64,000 bases of DNA from SIG299 sp045531895 (GTDB lineage: Bacteria > Bacillota > Clostridia > Lachnospirales > Lachnospiraceae), in NCBI GenBank assembly GCA_045531895.1, contig JAZSEW010000098.1:11220-75219 (forward strand), given 5' to 3'. The notes beneath the pieces are model-generated. The model was not told the DNA's origin and searched no databases. It saw nothing but the letters and a program-made list of their open reading frames with translations. This document shows positions 42,384 to 49,796 of the stretch, one piece after another. Each line of letters begins with the position of its first letter. Within the stretch, counting starts at the first letter, position 1. Position numbers and translations under genes: made by a program.

Positions 42384-42456
42384 TTGTCATACCGACATTG
42401 TTTTGGTAAAATAAAAGAAATAGTTTGGGGGCAAATCCGAAGGAGGATGTGAAAAG

Positions 42457-44187
42457 ATGGGTGCTTTTCATGAGAATTTAGAAAAACAGGTGAAGATGCT
42501 TGCAAATCAGATGAGAGAAGAAACAATGCCAAAGCTGACAGAGGAACTCTTTGCTTTGTTTGAAACGACAGGAAACCGTTTGAAATATGAGGATGTGTAT
42601 TTCAGACGTAGAAAGTTTCTGGCAGTGTATGGCATGGCGGCATATATGTTTAAGCGCCGCGAGGATGTGGAGAAACTGGCAGGGATACTGTCTGAAATTT
42701 GTGAGGAGGAGTGTTGGGCGCTGCCTGCCCACGTAAATCGGGTAACTGACAGCAACTGGAGACTCGTGGTAGATTTGTTCTCATCAGAAACTGCGCAGGC
42801 ACTGGCGGAAATTATAACGCTGGTAAATGGGGAATTGCCGGAAGAAATCAAATTGCCCAAGCAACTGTGTGAGAGAGTCCGGAAAGAAATAAAGAAGAGA
42901 GTCCTGGAACCGTTTTTTCAATCAGAACCAAGGTATGGCAGCTGGGAATGCTCCGATCATAACTGGAATGCTGTGTGTGCAGGCAGTATCGGTAGTGCAT
43001 GTATTTATCTGATGGGAGAAAATGAAAAAGAACAATTGAAGTCTTGTCTGGAGAGATTGTGTCATTCCCTGACTTTCTATTTGGGAGGTTTCAGGGAGGA
43101 TGGTGCATGTATGGAGGGGATTGGCTATTTTACCTATGGAATGACTTATTTTGTTGGATTTGCAGAGCAGCTGCTTCGCTACAGTAATGGCAAAATTAAT
43201 TTATTTGCCAACGAAAAGCTACGCAAAATTGCAGAGTTTCAGCAGAAAACTTATTTTTCAAGCGGACAGACCATAAGCTTTTCTGATGGGGATCAGCAGG
43301 CAAAGTTTCGTATGGGTCTGACTTGTTATCTGGCAGGAAAGTATAATACGGTACGGATTCCGGCGGAAGAACTGGCCTGTGATTTTGAATCGGATACTTG
43401 TTACCGCTTTATGGGACTGATGCGTGATTATCTTTGGACAAAGGATAGTGCCGAGGTGTGCATGACGGAGTGCGGCGAAGAAAACAAAGTGACGGCCCGG
43501 CATGATGTGCTGCCGGAAGCCCAGTGGAGTATTTGTGAAAGTAAAACACAAGTAGGCTTTGCAATCAAGGGCGGTGATAACGGAGAGCCTCATAATCACA
43601 ATGACATCGGAAGCTTTTTGTATCTGGCAGCTGGGGAACAACTGATTACAGACCTGGGAGCCGGAGAATATACGAAGGAGTATTTCGGTGCCGGACGCTA
43701 TGAAATTCTTTGTAACTCTTCCCTGGGACACAGTGTTCCGCAAGTGAACGGAGGATTCCAGAAAGCAGGAAAGCAGTATAAAGCATCTGTGTTTTCGACT
43801 GACGAAAAGGGAACAACAAAAATAGAGTTTGCAGGAGCCTATGAGGAAGGTACATTGAAGCATCTCACAAGAGAAGCGGAATTTTCTTTACTAGATGGGG
43901 GACTTCTGATTACAGATGTTTTTGAGGGGGTACAGCCACAGATAGTATTTACGGAGCAATTGGTAACTTCCGGAAGAGTGGAGTGTGAGGAATACAAAAT
44001 TTACATATATGGCAAAAAGTCTTCATGCGTGGTGCAACTGCCTGAAAAAGTGAAAAATATTCGAGTAGTAGAAAAAAATCATTCCAACCATGTGGGCGAA
44101 ACGGAAAAAGTATATCTGATTCAATGGGATGTTGTTGTAAACGCAAACGAGTCAACGGGAAGTACATGGTTTAGAATAAGTGTATAA
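42457..44187 (+). CDS. Heparinase II/III-like polysaccharide lyase
   Basis: 576 residues with an alpha-toroid N-terminal half (YGSWECSDHNWNAVCAGSIGSACIYL, then MEGIGYFTYGMTYFVGFAEQLL) and a beta-sandwich C-terminal half starting with GDNGEPHNHNDIGSFLYLAAGEQLITDLG, the signature of heparinase II/III-like lyases (His in the HNHND segment is the metal/catalytic region). No signal peptide, so it acts in the cytoplasm on imported oligosaccharides. These enzymes cut uronic-acid glycosidic bonds by beta-elimination and leave unsaturated ends for GH88. AAGGAGG before ATG 42457. Natural substrate (heparan, alginate-like or other) cannot be told. Confidence 0.85.
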   Translation: MGAFHENLEKQVKMLANQMREETMPKLTEELFALFETTGNRLKYEDVYFRRRKFLAVYGMAAYMFKRREDVEKLAGILSEICEEECWALPAHVNRVTDSNWRLVVDLFSSETAQALAEIITLVNGELPEEIKLPKQLCERVRKEIKKRVLEPFFQSEPRYGSWECSDHNWNAVCAGSIGSACIYLMGENEKEQLKSCLERLCHSLTFYLGGFREDGACMEGIGYFTYGMTYFVGFAEQLLRYSNGKINLFANEKLRKIAEFQQKTYFSSGQTISFSDGDQQAKFRMGLTCYLAGKYNTVRIPAEELACDFESDTCYRFMGLMRDYLWTKDSAEVCMTECGEENKVTARHDVLPEAQWSICESKTQVGFAIKGGDNGEPHNHNDIGSFLYLAAGEQLITDLGAGEYTKEYFGAGRYEILCNSSLGHSVPQVNGGFQKAGKQYKASVFSTDEKGTTKIEFAGAYEEGTLKHLTREAEFSLLDGGLLITDVFEGVQPQIVFTEQLVTSGRVECEEYKIYIYGKKSSCVVQLPEKVKNIRVVEKNHSNHVGETEKVYLIQWDVVVNANESTGSTWFRISV

Positions 44188-44203
44188 GAAGGAGGACATA
44201 CCG

Positions 44204-45361
44204 ATGTTTGAGGAAAAAGAGGAATTGACAATAGCAGAGGCAAAGGCTGCCCTTACTGTGGCAGCAGCACAGGTGGAGAGAAATCTGGCGGAATTTACGG
44301 ATTCCTGTCAGAACCATTCCAGTGTGAATAATATTTATCCAAAGTGTAACAACGACCAGTGGACCTGTGGTTTTTGGCCGGGAGAGGTTTGGCTTTCTTT
44401 TGAACATACAGGAAAGGAAGAATTTAAGAAAGCAGCCTTACATATGCTGGACAGTTTTGATTACAGAATCCGTAATAAAATTGCGGTGGATCATCACGAT
44501 ATGGGTTTTTTATATACTCCAACCTGTGTGGCGGCTTATAAACTGACCGGAAATGAAAAGGCAAAGGAAGCAGCAATTCTGGCAGCAGACCAGTTGATTT
44601 CCAGATTCCAGCCGGTGGGTGAATTTATTCAGGCCTGGGGAGCTATGGGAGAACCGGGGAATTATCGTTACATTGTGGACTGCCTGTTAAATTTGCCGTT
44701 GCTTTACTGGGCAGAAGAGGTAACCGGCGATAAAAAATATGGGGAAATTGCGCTGAAGCATATTACAACTTGCTTAAAGTATTCCATACGTGAGGACGGA
44801 AGTACCTATCATACTTTCTTTATGAACATGGAAACCGGTGGTCCGGACCACGGAGAAACCTGTCAGGGCTATAAAAACGACAGCTGTTGGGCAAGAGGAC
44901 AGGCATGGGGCGTTTACGGAACGGCGATTTCCTACGCATATACCAAGCGACCGGAATATCTGGATGCGTTTCGAAGAACAGCAGCATATTATCTGGAAAA
45001 GCTTCCGGAGGATATGATTCCGTACTGGGATATGATTTTCACAGAGGGTGATGAACCGAGAGACTCCAGCTCTGCGTCTATTGTGGCATGCGGCTTTCTG
45101 GAGGCGGCAAAATATCTGCCGAAAGAGGAAGCAGCAAAGTATCGTAAGCTGGCAGCGCAGATGTTAAAGAGTCTGGTGGACAATTATGCAGTAAAGGATT
45201 TTACAAAGTCCAACGGTCTGGTGCTGCATGGTACCTACAGCAAGAAGAGTCCTTATAATACCTGCACACCGGAAGGTGTGGATGAATGTGTCAGCTGGGG
45301 GGATTATTTCTATATGGAGGCGCTGACAAGATTTTCTAAAGACTGGGAGATGTATTGGTAA
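44204..45361 (+). CDS. GH88 unsaturated glucuronyl hydrolase
   Basis: Start ATG 44204 (MFEEKEELTI), AAGGAGG upstream; ATG 44180 would begin before the RBS. 385 residues forming an alpha6/alpha6 barrel: WTCGFWPGEVWL, DHHDMGF (Asp99), RYIVDCLLNLPLLYWA (Asp159), SSASIVACGFLEAAKYL, and ECVSWGDYFYMEALTRF. Asp99 and Asp159 correspond to the two catalytic Asp of Bacillus UGL. It hydrates and releases 4,5-unsaturated uronic acid from the ends made by lyases. The acid then isomerises and is reduced to KDG, the substrate of KdgK. Last gene of the importer operon. Confidence 0.93.
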   Translation: MFEEKEELTIAEAKAALTVAAAQVERNLAEFTDSCQNHSSVNNIYPKCNNDQWTCGFWPGEVWLSFEHTGKEEFKKAALHMLDSFDYRIRNKIAVDHHDMGFLYTPTCVAAYKLTGNEKAKEAAILAADQLISRFQPVGEFIQAWGAMGEPGNYRYIVDCLLNLPLLYWAEEVTGDKKYGEIALKHITTCLKYSIREDGSTYHTFFMNMETGGPDHGETCQGYKNDSCWARGQAWGVYGTAISYAYTKRPEYLDAFRRTAAYYLEKLPEDMIPYWDMIFTEGDEPRDSSSASIVACGFLEAAKYLPKEEAAKYRKLAAQMLKSLVDNYAVKDFTKSNGLVLHGTYSKKSPYNTCTPEGVDECVSWGDYFYMEALTRFSKDWEMYW

Positions 45362-45379
45362 AGAGAACGGAGAATTGCC

Positions 45380-46942
45380 ATGGAATTTCATAGCATCTTG
45401 TTTGGCTCGATGGAGCCGGAGCTAATAAAAGAAGAACCGGATTTTTTTCATGATTTACAGTTGGATTACTTATTGGAGCAGATTTTAATTCAAGGAAAAA
45501 GCTATCAGATAGAACCGTATTATTATACGTTTCCTAAATCAAAGGAATTGATTTTATACCGTCAGCAGGTATGCAGGGATATGGAATCGGAAGAATTATG
45601 TATGGCAATGCAGCATTTTTGTCGTAAAATGCAGGAGTCCCGAAATATGATGGAATTTTCCATAAAAAGTAAAGGAGAAATGCAGTCAGCTACTTATCAC
45701 TTACAGGCGGCGACGCTTTACCTTGAGGCACTGCAACAATTGGAAAAGGAGTTGCAGAACGTTTCTCCGGCTTCGGACGGAATGAAAATGTTCGCTGATT
45801 ATGTAAAGCAGGAAATTGCAAAGCAGAAGGAAACTGGATTTGTGACGGCATTAACAGAGGCAAATCGTTTTTTCTCTGAACTTTCTTTTTCACTTTCCTT
45901 GGATCCGGATAAGCTGGTGGTGACTGAAAATGAGGAGACTGACAGAAAAGATGGTAAGCCAGCTACAAAAGAACCGGTAAAAAATTATTTTGAGGAATTG
46001 AATAAACTGCTTGGACAGGATCCGGAGGAAAAGGGCTATGCAATGACAGACATTTTCCCTGACCCATTAGAAATTTCTTATCTGGAAAAGGTACTGGTAG
46101 GACTTTTGAAAAAGAGCAAGCCGAAGGTGTTTCAGGCAATCCGGGAGTTTAAAGAGCATTTTCCGGAATTTTATTCAGAAGGTTTGCTGCGGTTTGAGAA
46201 AGAGGTACAGTTTTATTTGTGCTTTCAGCGGTTTCGGACAAAAACCATGGGTATGGGGTATCCAATGGAGTTGCCAATTATTTCGGAACAACAGGAGTTT
46301 TCCGGTAGAGGCGTGTATGACCTGGCGCTTGTGTGGAAGCAGGCGGATAATGATTATACCGTAGTTTCCAATGAGTTTGAGTTAAAAGAAAAGCCATCCT
46401 TTTTTGTGGTAACCGGACCGAATCAGGGAGGAAAGACAACCTTCGCACGTTCTATGGGACAGGCAGTCTATTTTTCACTAATGGGGCTGTATGCCAATGC
46501 AGATTTTTTTACAATGCCGATGCTGCAGGGAATTTCTACTCATTTTGAGGCAGAGGAAACACTACAGTCCAATTCAGGAAAGCTGAAAGAGGAAATTAAC
46601 CGTCTGTTGCCGATGATGTCGCGGATTCAGAACAAGAAGCACTTTGTGATTTTAAATGAATTGTTTACCACAGCCACTACTTACGATGCTATGCTTATGG
46701 GCCGAAAGGTGATGGAGTCTTTTCTGGAAAGAGAATGCTATGGCATTTATGTGACTCACATCCAGGAGCTGGCGGAGGAAACAGAAGAAATCATCAGTCT
46801 GGTTGCACAACTAAAACCCGGAGAAGAAGGCAAACGCAGCTATCGGATGTTGCCGATGAAGGCTCAGGGCTATGGCTATTCGGATGCGCTGGTGAAAAAA
46901 TTCAAACTGGAATATGACGATATTATCAGGAGGTTATCGTAA
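45380..46942 (+). CDS. MutS-like ATPase, first of a coupled pair
   Basis: 520 residues. The N-terminal 330 are helical, with no MutS mismatch-recognition domain. The ATPase domain has Walker A GPNQGGKTT (346-354) and an ST-rich loop near QSNSGKLKEEINRL. The Walker B reads HFVILNELF: Asn426-Glu427 in place of the usual Asp-Glu. It ends with the YVTHIQELAEE switch region. This belongs to the MutS domain V / lever group without known function in repair. It shares one base (TAATG) with the next, homologous gene. The two probably form a heterodimer. CGGAG precedes ATG 45380. Confidence 0.88.
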   Translation: MEFHSILFGSMEPELIKEEPDFFHDLQLDYLLEQILIQGKSYQIEPYYYTFPKSKELILYRQQVCRDMESEELCMAMQHFCRKMQESRNMMEFSIKSKGEMQSATYHLQAATLYLEALQQLEKELQNVSPASDGMKMFADYVKQEIAKQKETGFVTALTEANRFFSELSFSLSLDPDKLVVTENEETDRKDGKPATKEPVKNYFEELNKLLGQDPEEKGYAMTDIFPDPLEISYLEKVLVGLLKKSKPKVFQAIREFKEHFPEFYSEGLLRFEKEVQFYLCFQRFRTKTMGMGYPMELPIISEQQEFSGRGVYDLALVWKQADNDYTVVSNEFELKEKPSFFVVTGPNQGGKTTFARSMGQAVYFSLMGLYANADFFTMPMLQGISTHFEAEETLQSNSGKLKEEINRLLPMMSRIQNKKHFVILNELFTTATTYDAMLMGRKVMESFLERECYGIYVTHIQELAEETEEIISLVAQLKPGEEGKRSYRMLPMKAQGYGYSDALVKKFKLEYDDIIRRLS

Positions 46943-48450
46943 TGGAGCCTTATTTATTATATCGGGATTCATCTACAGACGGAAAGAAAAGCTATGCCTT
47001 TCCAAGAGATGTGATGAAAGATTTGAATCTGGAAATTGTAATTAAAAATATGGCAAGAGAAGACTTCCTGATTGCAGAAAAAGCCCGCAGAGTAATGATG
47101 ATTCCTTTGCAGACTCCGGAGGAGATTATGTACCGGCAGGAGGTGCTGCGGGACTTGCGTCATCAGGATGCGATACTGGAGACATTATACCTGTGTGCAG
47201 AGCGTCAGAACAAGACATTACAAATTTATAAGGAAGAAATGAAGAGCAATCGAGCCAAGTCCAAAAGACAGACCAGCGAATTGTTTGAAACACTAAACTA
47301 TTTGCGCCAGGGACAGGAAGAACTGATAAAAATTCGTGGACTTTTGCAACAGAAACAGGAGGACTGGAAATCAGAAGGAGTACAAGCTCTTCTGATGCGT
47401 TTAGAGAATCTTCCGCTGGATACTGTTTGCGAACGGTTGCGTGAGGCGGACTCTTTGATTACGGATAGTTGTGAGGCCGGTTATACCTTTCAATTTGGAG
47501 GGGGACTAAAAATGGTGCAGGCCGTGTTAAATTATCTGCGCCCGACAGCTGACATAAAGAAGGGAGCTCTGGAAAGCTTTTATTTGAAGTTCATGAAAAA
47601 GAATGCGGTTTTGGTGGGAAGTGATGTTGAATTAAAGAAAGATTTGAGTGTACTATCTGAGGCAACGCTGAAGCAGATTATATCGATTTTTAGCCCATAT
47701 TTGCACAAGATGATGCAGTTTTTTGAGCACTTTGCGGAGGAAATTGCTTTTTATATGGGTGCTGTGCGGTTTATGAAGCGTATGGAACCATTGTACATAA
47801 CCCTAATGATGCCGCAACCGCAGCCACAAGGCAGCACAGATACCCGGTTTGAAAATCTGTACGAGCTTTCCATGGCGTTGTATGCTCAGAAAAAGCCGGT
47901 TGGAAATTCTATGGAGCTTCCGAATAATCGTATGACTTTAATTACCGGGGCAAATCAAGGTGGTAAATCCACCTTCCTTCGAAGCTATGGTATTGCCCAG
48001 GTGCTGATGCAATGTGGTATGCCGGTGCCTGCCAGCAAGTTTTCCGCACCGGTGTATGGTCAGATTTTTACTCACTTTACAAGAAGTGAGGATGAGCAGT
48101 TAAGTAACGGACGTTTAAGTGAGGAACTGCAACGTATGAGCAACATGGTAGATAAAGCAGTGCCAAACAGTTTGTTTCTGCTGAATGAGTCTTTTGCAAG
48201 TACTACAGAAAAAGAAGGCTCGAAAATTGCGGAAGGAATTTTAGATGCTTTTTATGAAAAGAATATCACCACCATGATGGTAACTCACCTGTACCAACTG
48301 GCAAAGAAAAAGTATGACGAAGCAAAAAAGGGCAGTCACTTTCTGGTGGCGGAACGTACAGAGAATGGTACAAGAACCTTTAAAATGTTAAAAGGGGAAC
48401 CGACATATACCAGCTTTGGTACGGATTTATTTAAGGTGTTGGAAAATTGA
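46942..48450 (+). CDS. MutS-like ATPase, second of a coupled pair
   Basis: 502 residues, same architecture as the upstream protein: helical lever region, Walker A GANQGGKST (336-344), SNGRLSEELQRMSNMV, Walker B LFLLNESFAST with Asn415-Glu416, and TMMVTHLYQLAKKK. The sequences of the two partners are clearly divergent, pointing to an old duplication kept as a pair. AGGAGG lies just before the ATG, which overlaps the stop of the first gene by one base. No clamp or mismatch domain, so a role in canonical mismatch repair is unlikely; DNA or RNA structure handling is possible. Confidence 0.88.
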   Translation: MEPYLLYRDSSTDGKKSYAFPRDVMKDLNLEIVIKNMAREDFLIAEKARRVMMIPLQTPEEIMYRQEVLRDLRHQDAILETLYLCAERQNKTLQIYKEEMKSNRAKSKRQTSELFETLNYLRQGQEELIKIRGLLQQKQEDWKSEGVQALLMRLENLPLDTVCERLREADSLITDSCEAGYTFQFGGGLKMVQAVLNYLRPTADIKKGALESFYLKFMKKNAVLVGSDVELKKDLSVLSEATLKQIISIFSPYLHKMMQFFEHFAEEIAFYMGAVRFMKRMEPLYITLMMPQPQPQGSTDTRFENLYELSMALYAQKKPVGNSMELPNNRMTLITGANQGGKSTFLRSYGIAQVLMQCGMPVPASKFSAPVYGQIFTHFTRSEDEQLSNGRLSEELQRMSNMVDKAVPNSLFLLNESFASTTEKEGSKIAEGILDAFYEKNITTMMVTHLYQLAKKKYDEAKKGSHFLVAERTENGTRTFKMLKGEPTYTSFGTDLFKVLEN

Positions 48451-48475
48451 GAAAAATTAACGGATAATACAAAAT

Positions 48476-48528
48476 AATACCTTGCCAAACCGTCATCGAA
48501 TGAGTGGGTTTGACAAGGTATTCCTTTT
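48476..48528. terminator. Bidirectional terminator between the MutS pair and the esterase
   Basis: AATACCTTGCCAAACC (48476-48491) pairs with GGTTTGACAAGGTATT (48507-48522), one mismatch, followed by CCTTTTTA on the plus strand and by ATTTTG on the minus strand. Confidence 0.88.
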
Positions 48529-49403
48529 TACATCGCCTGATTCAAAAATCGGGCTGCCAGTTCCGGCCAACAGGAGCACTCTTCCTTGATAAGTTCTTCA
48601 TTTCCGTTGGAAGTCTCTTCGGTAGCGAGTGCCAGACCGTGTCCGCCAAATGGGAACATGTGGAACTCTGCCAGAACGCCCTTGTCAATCAGGGAAGTTA
48701 AGTAAAGGATGGAGTTTTCTACCGGTACGGAAGAGTCCTCATAGGTGTGCCATAAGAAGGTTGGAGGAACATCCTCAGTAACGTGACGGTCGAGTGTTAC
48801 AAGCTCTACCAGGTCCTGCTTGTATTTCTTTGCTTTGTCTTCGTCAGACTGCATACCAAGTAAGTTTTCAAAGGAGCCCTGGTGTCCGAACTCGCCGGAG
48901 GTGATAACCGGGTAGGAGAGGACACATGCATTTGGCATAATTTCTTCCGGTGCAGCATTATTTAAGTAGCTGGAGAGCCATTCCTTTTTGTAGTGGATGC
49001 AAAGGCTGGCTGCCAGATGTCCGCCGGCGGAAAAGCCTGCTACGGCAATACGCTCCGGGTCGATGCCCCACTCAGCGGCACGTTCGCGCACGGTGCGGAC
49101 AGCAACGGCCAAATCACAAAGAGAAGACGGAAACTCAAATGGTGCAATGTGATATTTTAAAACAAAGGTGGAAAAACCAAGGGTATTAAACTTCTTTGCC
49201 ACAGGCTTTCCTTCCCTGTCGGATAAGTGTTCATAACCACCACCCGGACAGATAATCAGGGCAGGACGAAGTTCTTCAGTAGCAGGCGCATCTTCTTTGT
49301 CAAGTAAGTAGCAGTCCAGGGTGGCAGGAACAAAGTTGCCCTTTTTTACTTTGTCTACCGGAACTACCATATAATTTTCTACAGTTATTGTGAATTCTTT
49401 CAT
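48528..49403 (-). CDS. Alpha/beta hydrolase, probable carbohydrate or xylan esterase
   Basis: Start at ATG 49403 (MKEFTITVENYMV) with AGGAGG 8 nt upstream; an earlier ATG at 49427 overlaps it. 291 residues: oxyanion loop ICPGGGYEHLSDREG, nucleophile Ser in VAGFSAGGHLAA, acid in PTFLWHTYEDSSVP and His in GGHGLALA. This is the BD-FAE / acetylxylan-esterase-like group. No signal peptide, so it deacylates imported sugar oligomers or other small esters in the cytoplasm. Monocistronic. Confidence 0.85.
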   Translation of the reverse strand: MKEFTITVENYMVVPVDKVKKGNFVPATLDCYLLDKEDAPATEELRPALIICPGGGYEHLSDREGKPVAKKFNTLGFSTFVLKYHIAPFEFPSSLCDLAVAVRTVRERAAEWGIDPERIAVAGFSAGGHLAASLCIHYKKEWLSSYLNNAAPEEIMPNACVLSYPVITSGEFGHQGSFENLLGMQSDEDKAKKYKQDLVELVTLDRHVTEDVPPTFLWHTYEDSSVPVENSILYLTSLIDKGVLAEFHMFPFGGHGLALATEETSNGNEELIKEECSCWPELAARFLNQAM

Positions 49404-49434
49404 TGTAAGCCTCCTGCGTTTTCGCAATAAATTC

Positions 49435-49465
49435 AGTATAGTTAAAATACAATAGTAATTATACT
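49435..49465 (-). promoter_or_regulatory. Esterase -10 with inverted repeat
   Basis: AGTATAGTTA (49435-49444) and TAATTATACT (49456-49465) form a 10-bp inverted repeat with one mismatch. On the minus strand the first arm contains TATACT, the likely -10 of the esterase gene, so a repressor bound here would block it. Confidence 0.5.
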
Positions 49466-49601
49466 ATGTTTCAGGAGAGAGTCAATCATGAAAAAAGAAA
49501 GTTTTAGTACTTGTTAACGGTGGTGCTGATCGGTTTCCGGTTTTTGATAAGAAGAATATTCAGAAGAGTGTTTAAAAAGTCAGACCGGACAAATAGTCTT
49601 T

Positions 49602-49754
49602 TTGTAAACTGAAGTTTACAAGTAAGGACGTTTTCGGATAAAAAAGTATATTTTTAGGGTAGACAAAATCGAAAAATGAGAATATAATGCAACTAAAAGT
49701 TGCTAAAAATGCATTGTTAAGTTGCTTGTAAGTCATTTGATATCCTGTTATAAT
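49602..49754 (+). promoter_or_regulatory. Double promoter and operators of the HTH-mutase operon
   Basis: P1 is TAGACA (49660-49665), 17-bp spacer, TATAAT (49683-49688). Touching it is the palindrome GCAACTAAAAGTTGC (49689-49703). P2 is TTGTAA (49726-49731), 17-bp spacer, TATAAT (49749-49754), and a second AGTTGC half site (49720-49725) touches its -35, exactly 22 bp from the first. Further up is a separate perfect dyad TTGTAAACT-GA-AGTTTACAA (49602-49621). The AGTTGC sites are good candidates for binding by the HTH domain of the encoded protein. Confidence 0.72.
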
Positions 49755-49796
49755 GAACACAAGTTAATAAGCATAATGCTAAAAAGGAGATTTTGT

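Noticed and set aside
43258..43863. 201-residue minus-strand frame
   Set aside because: Antisense to the heparinase-like gene and without RBS or domain.
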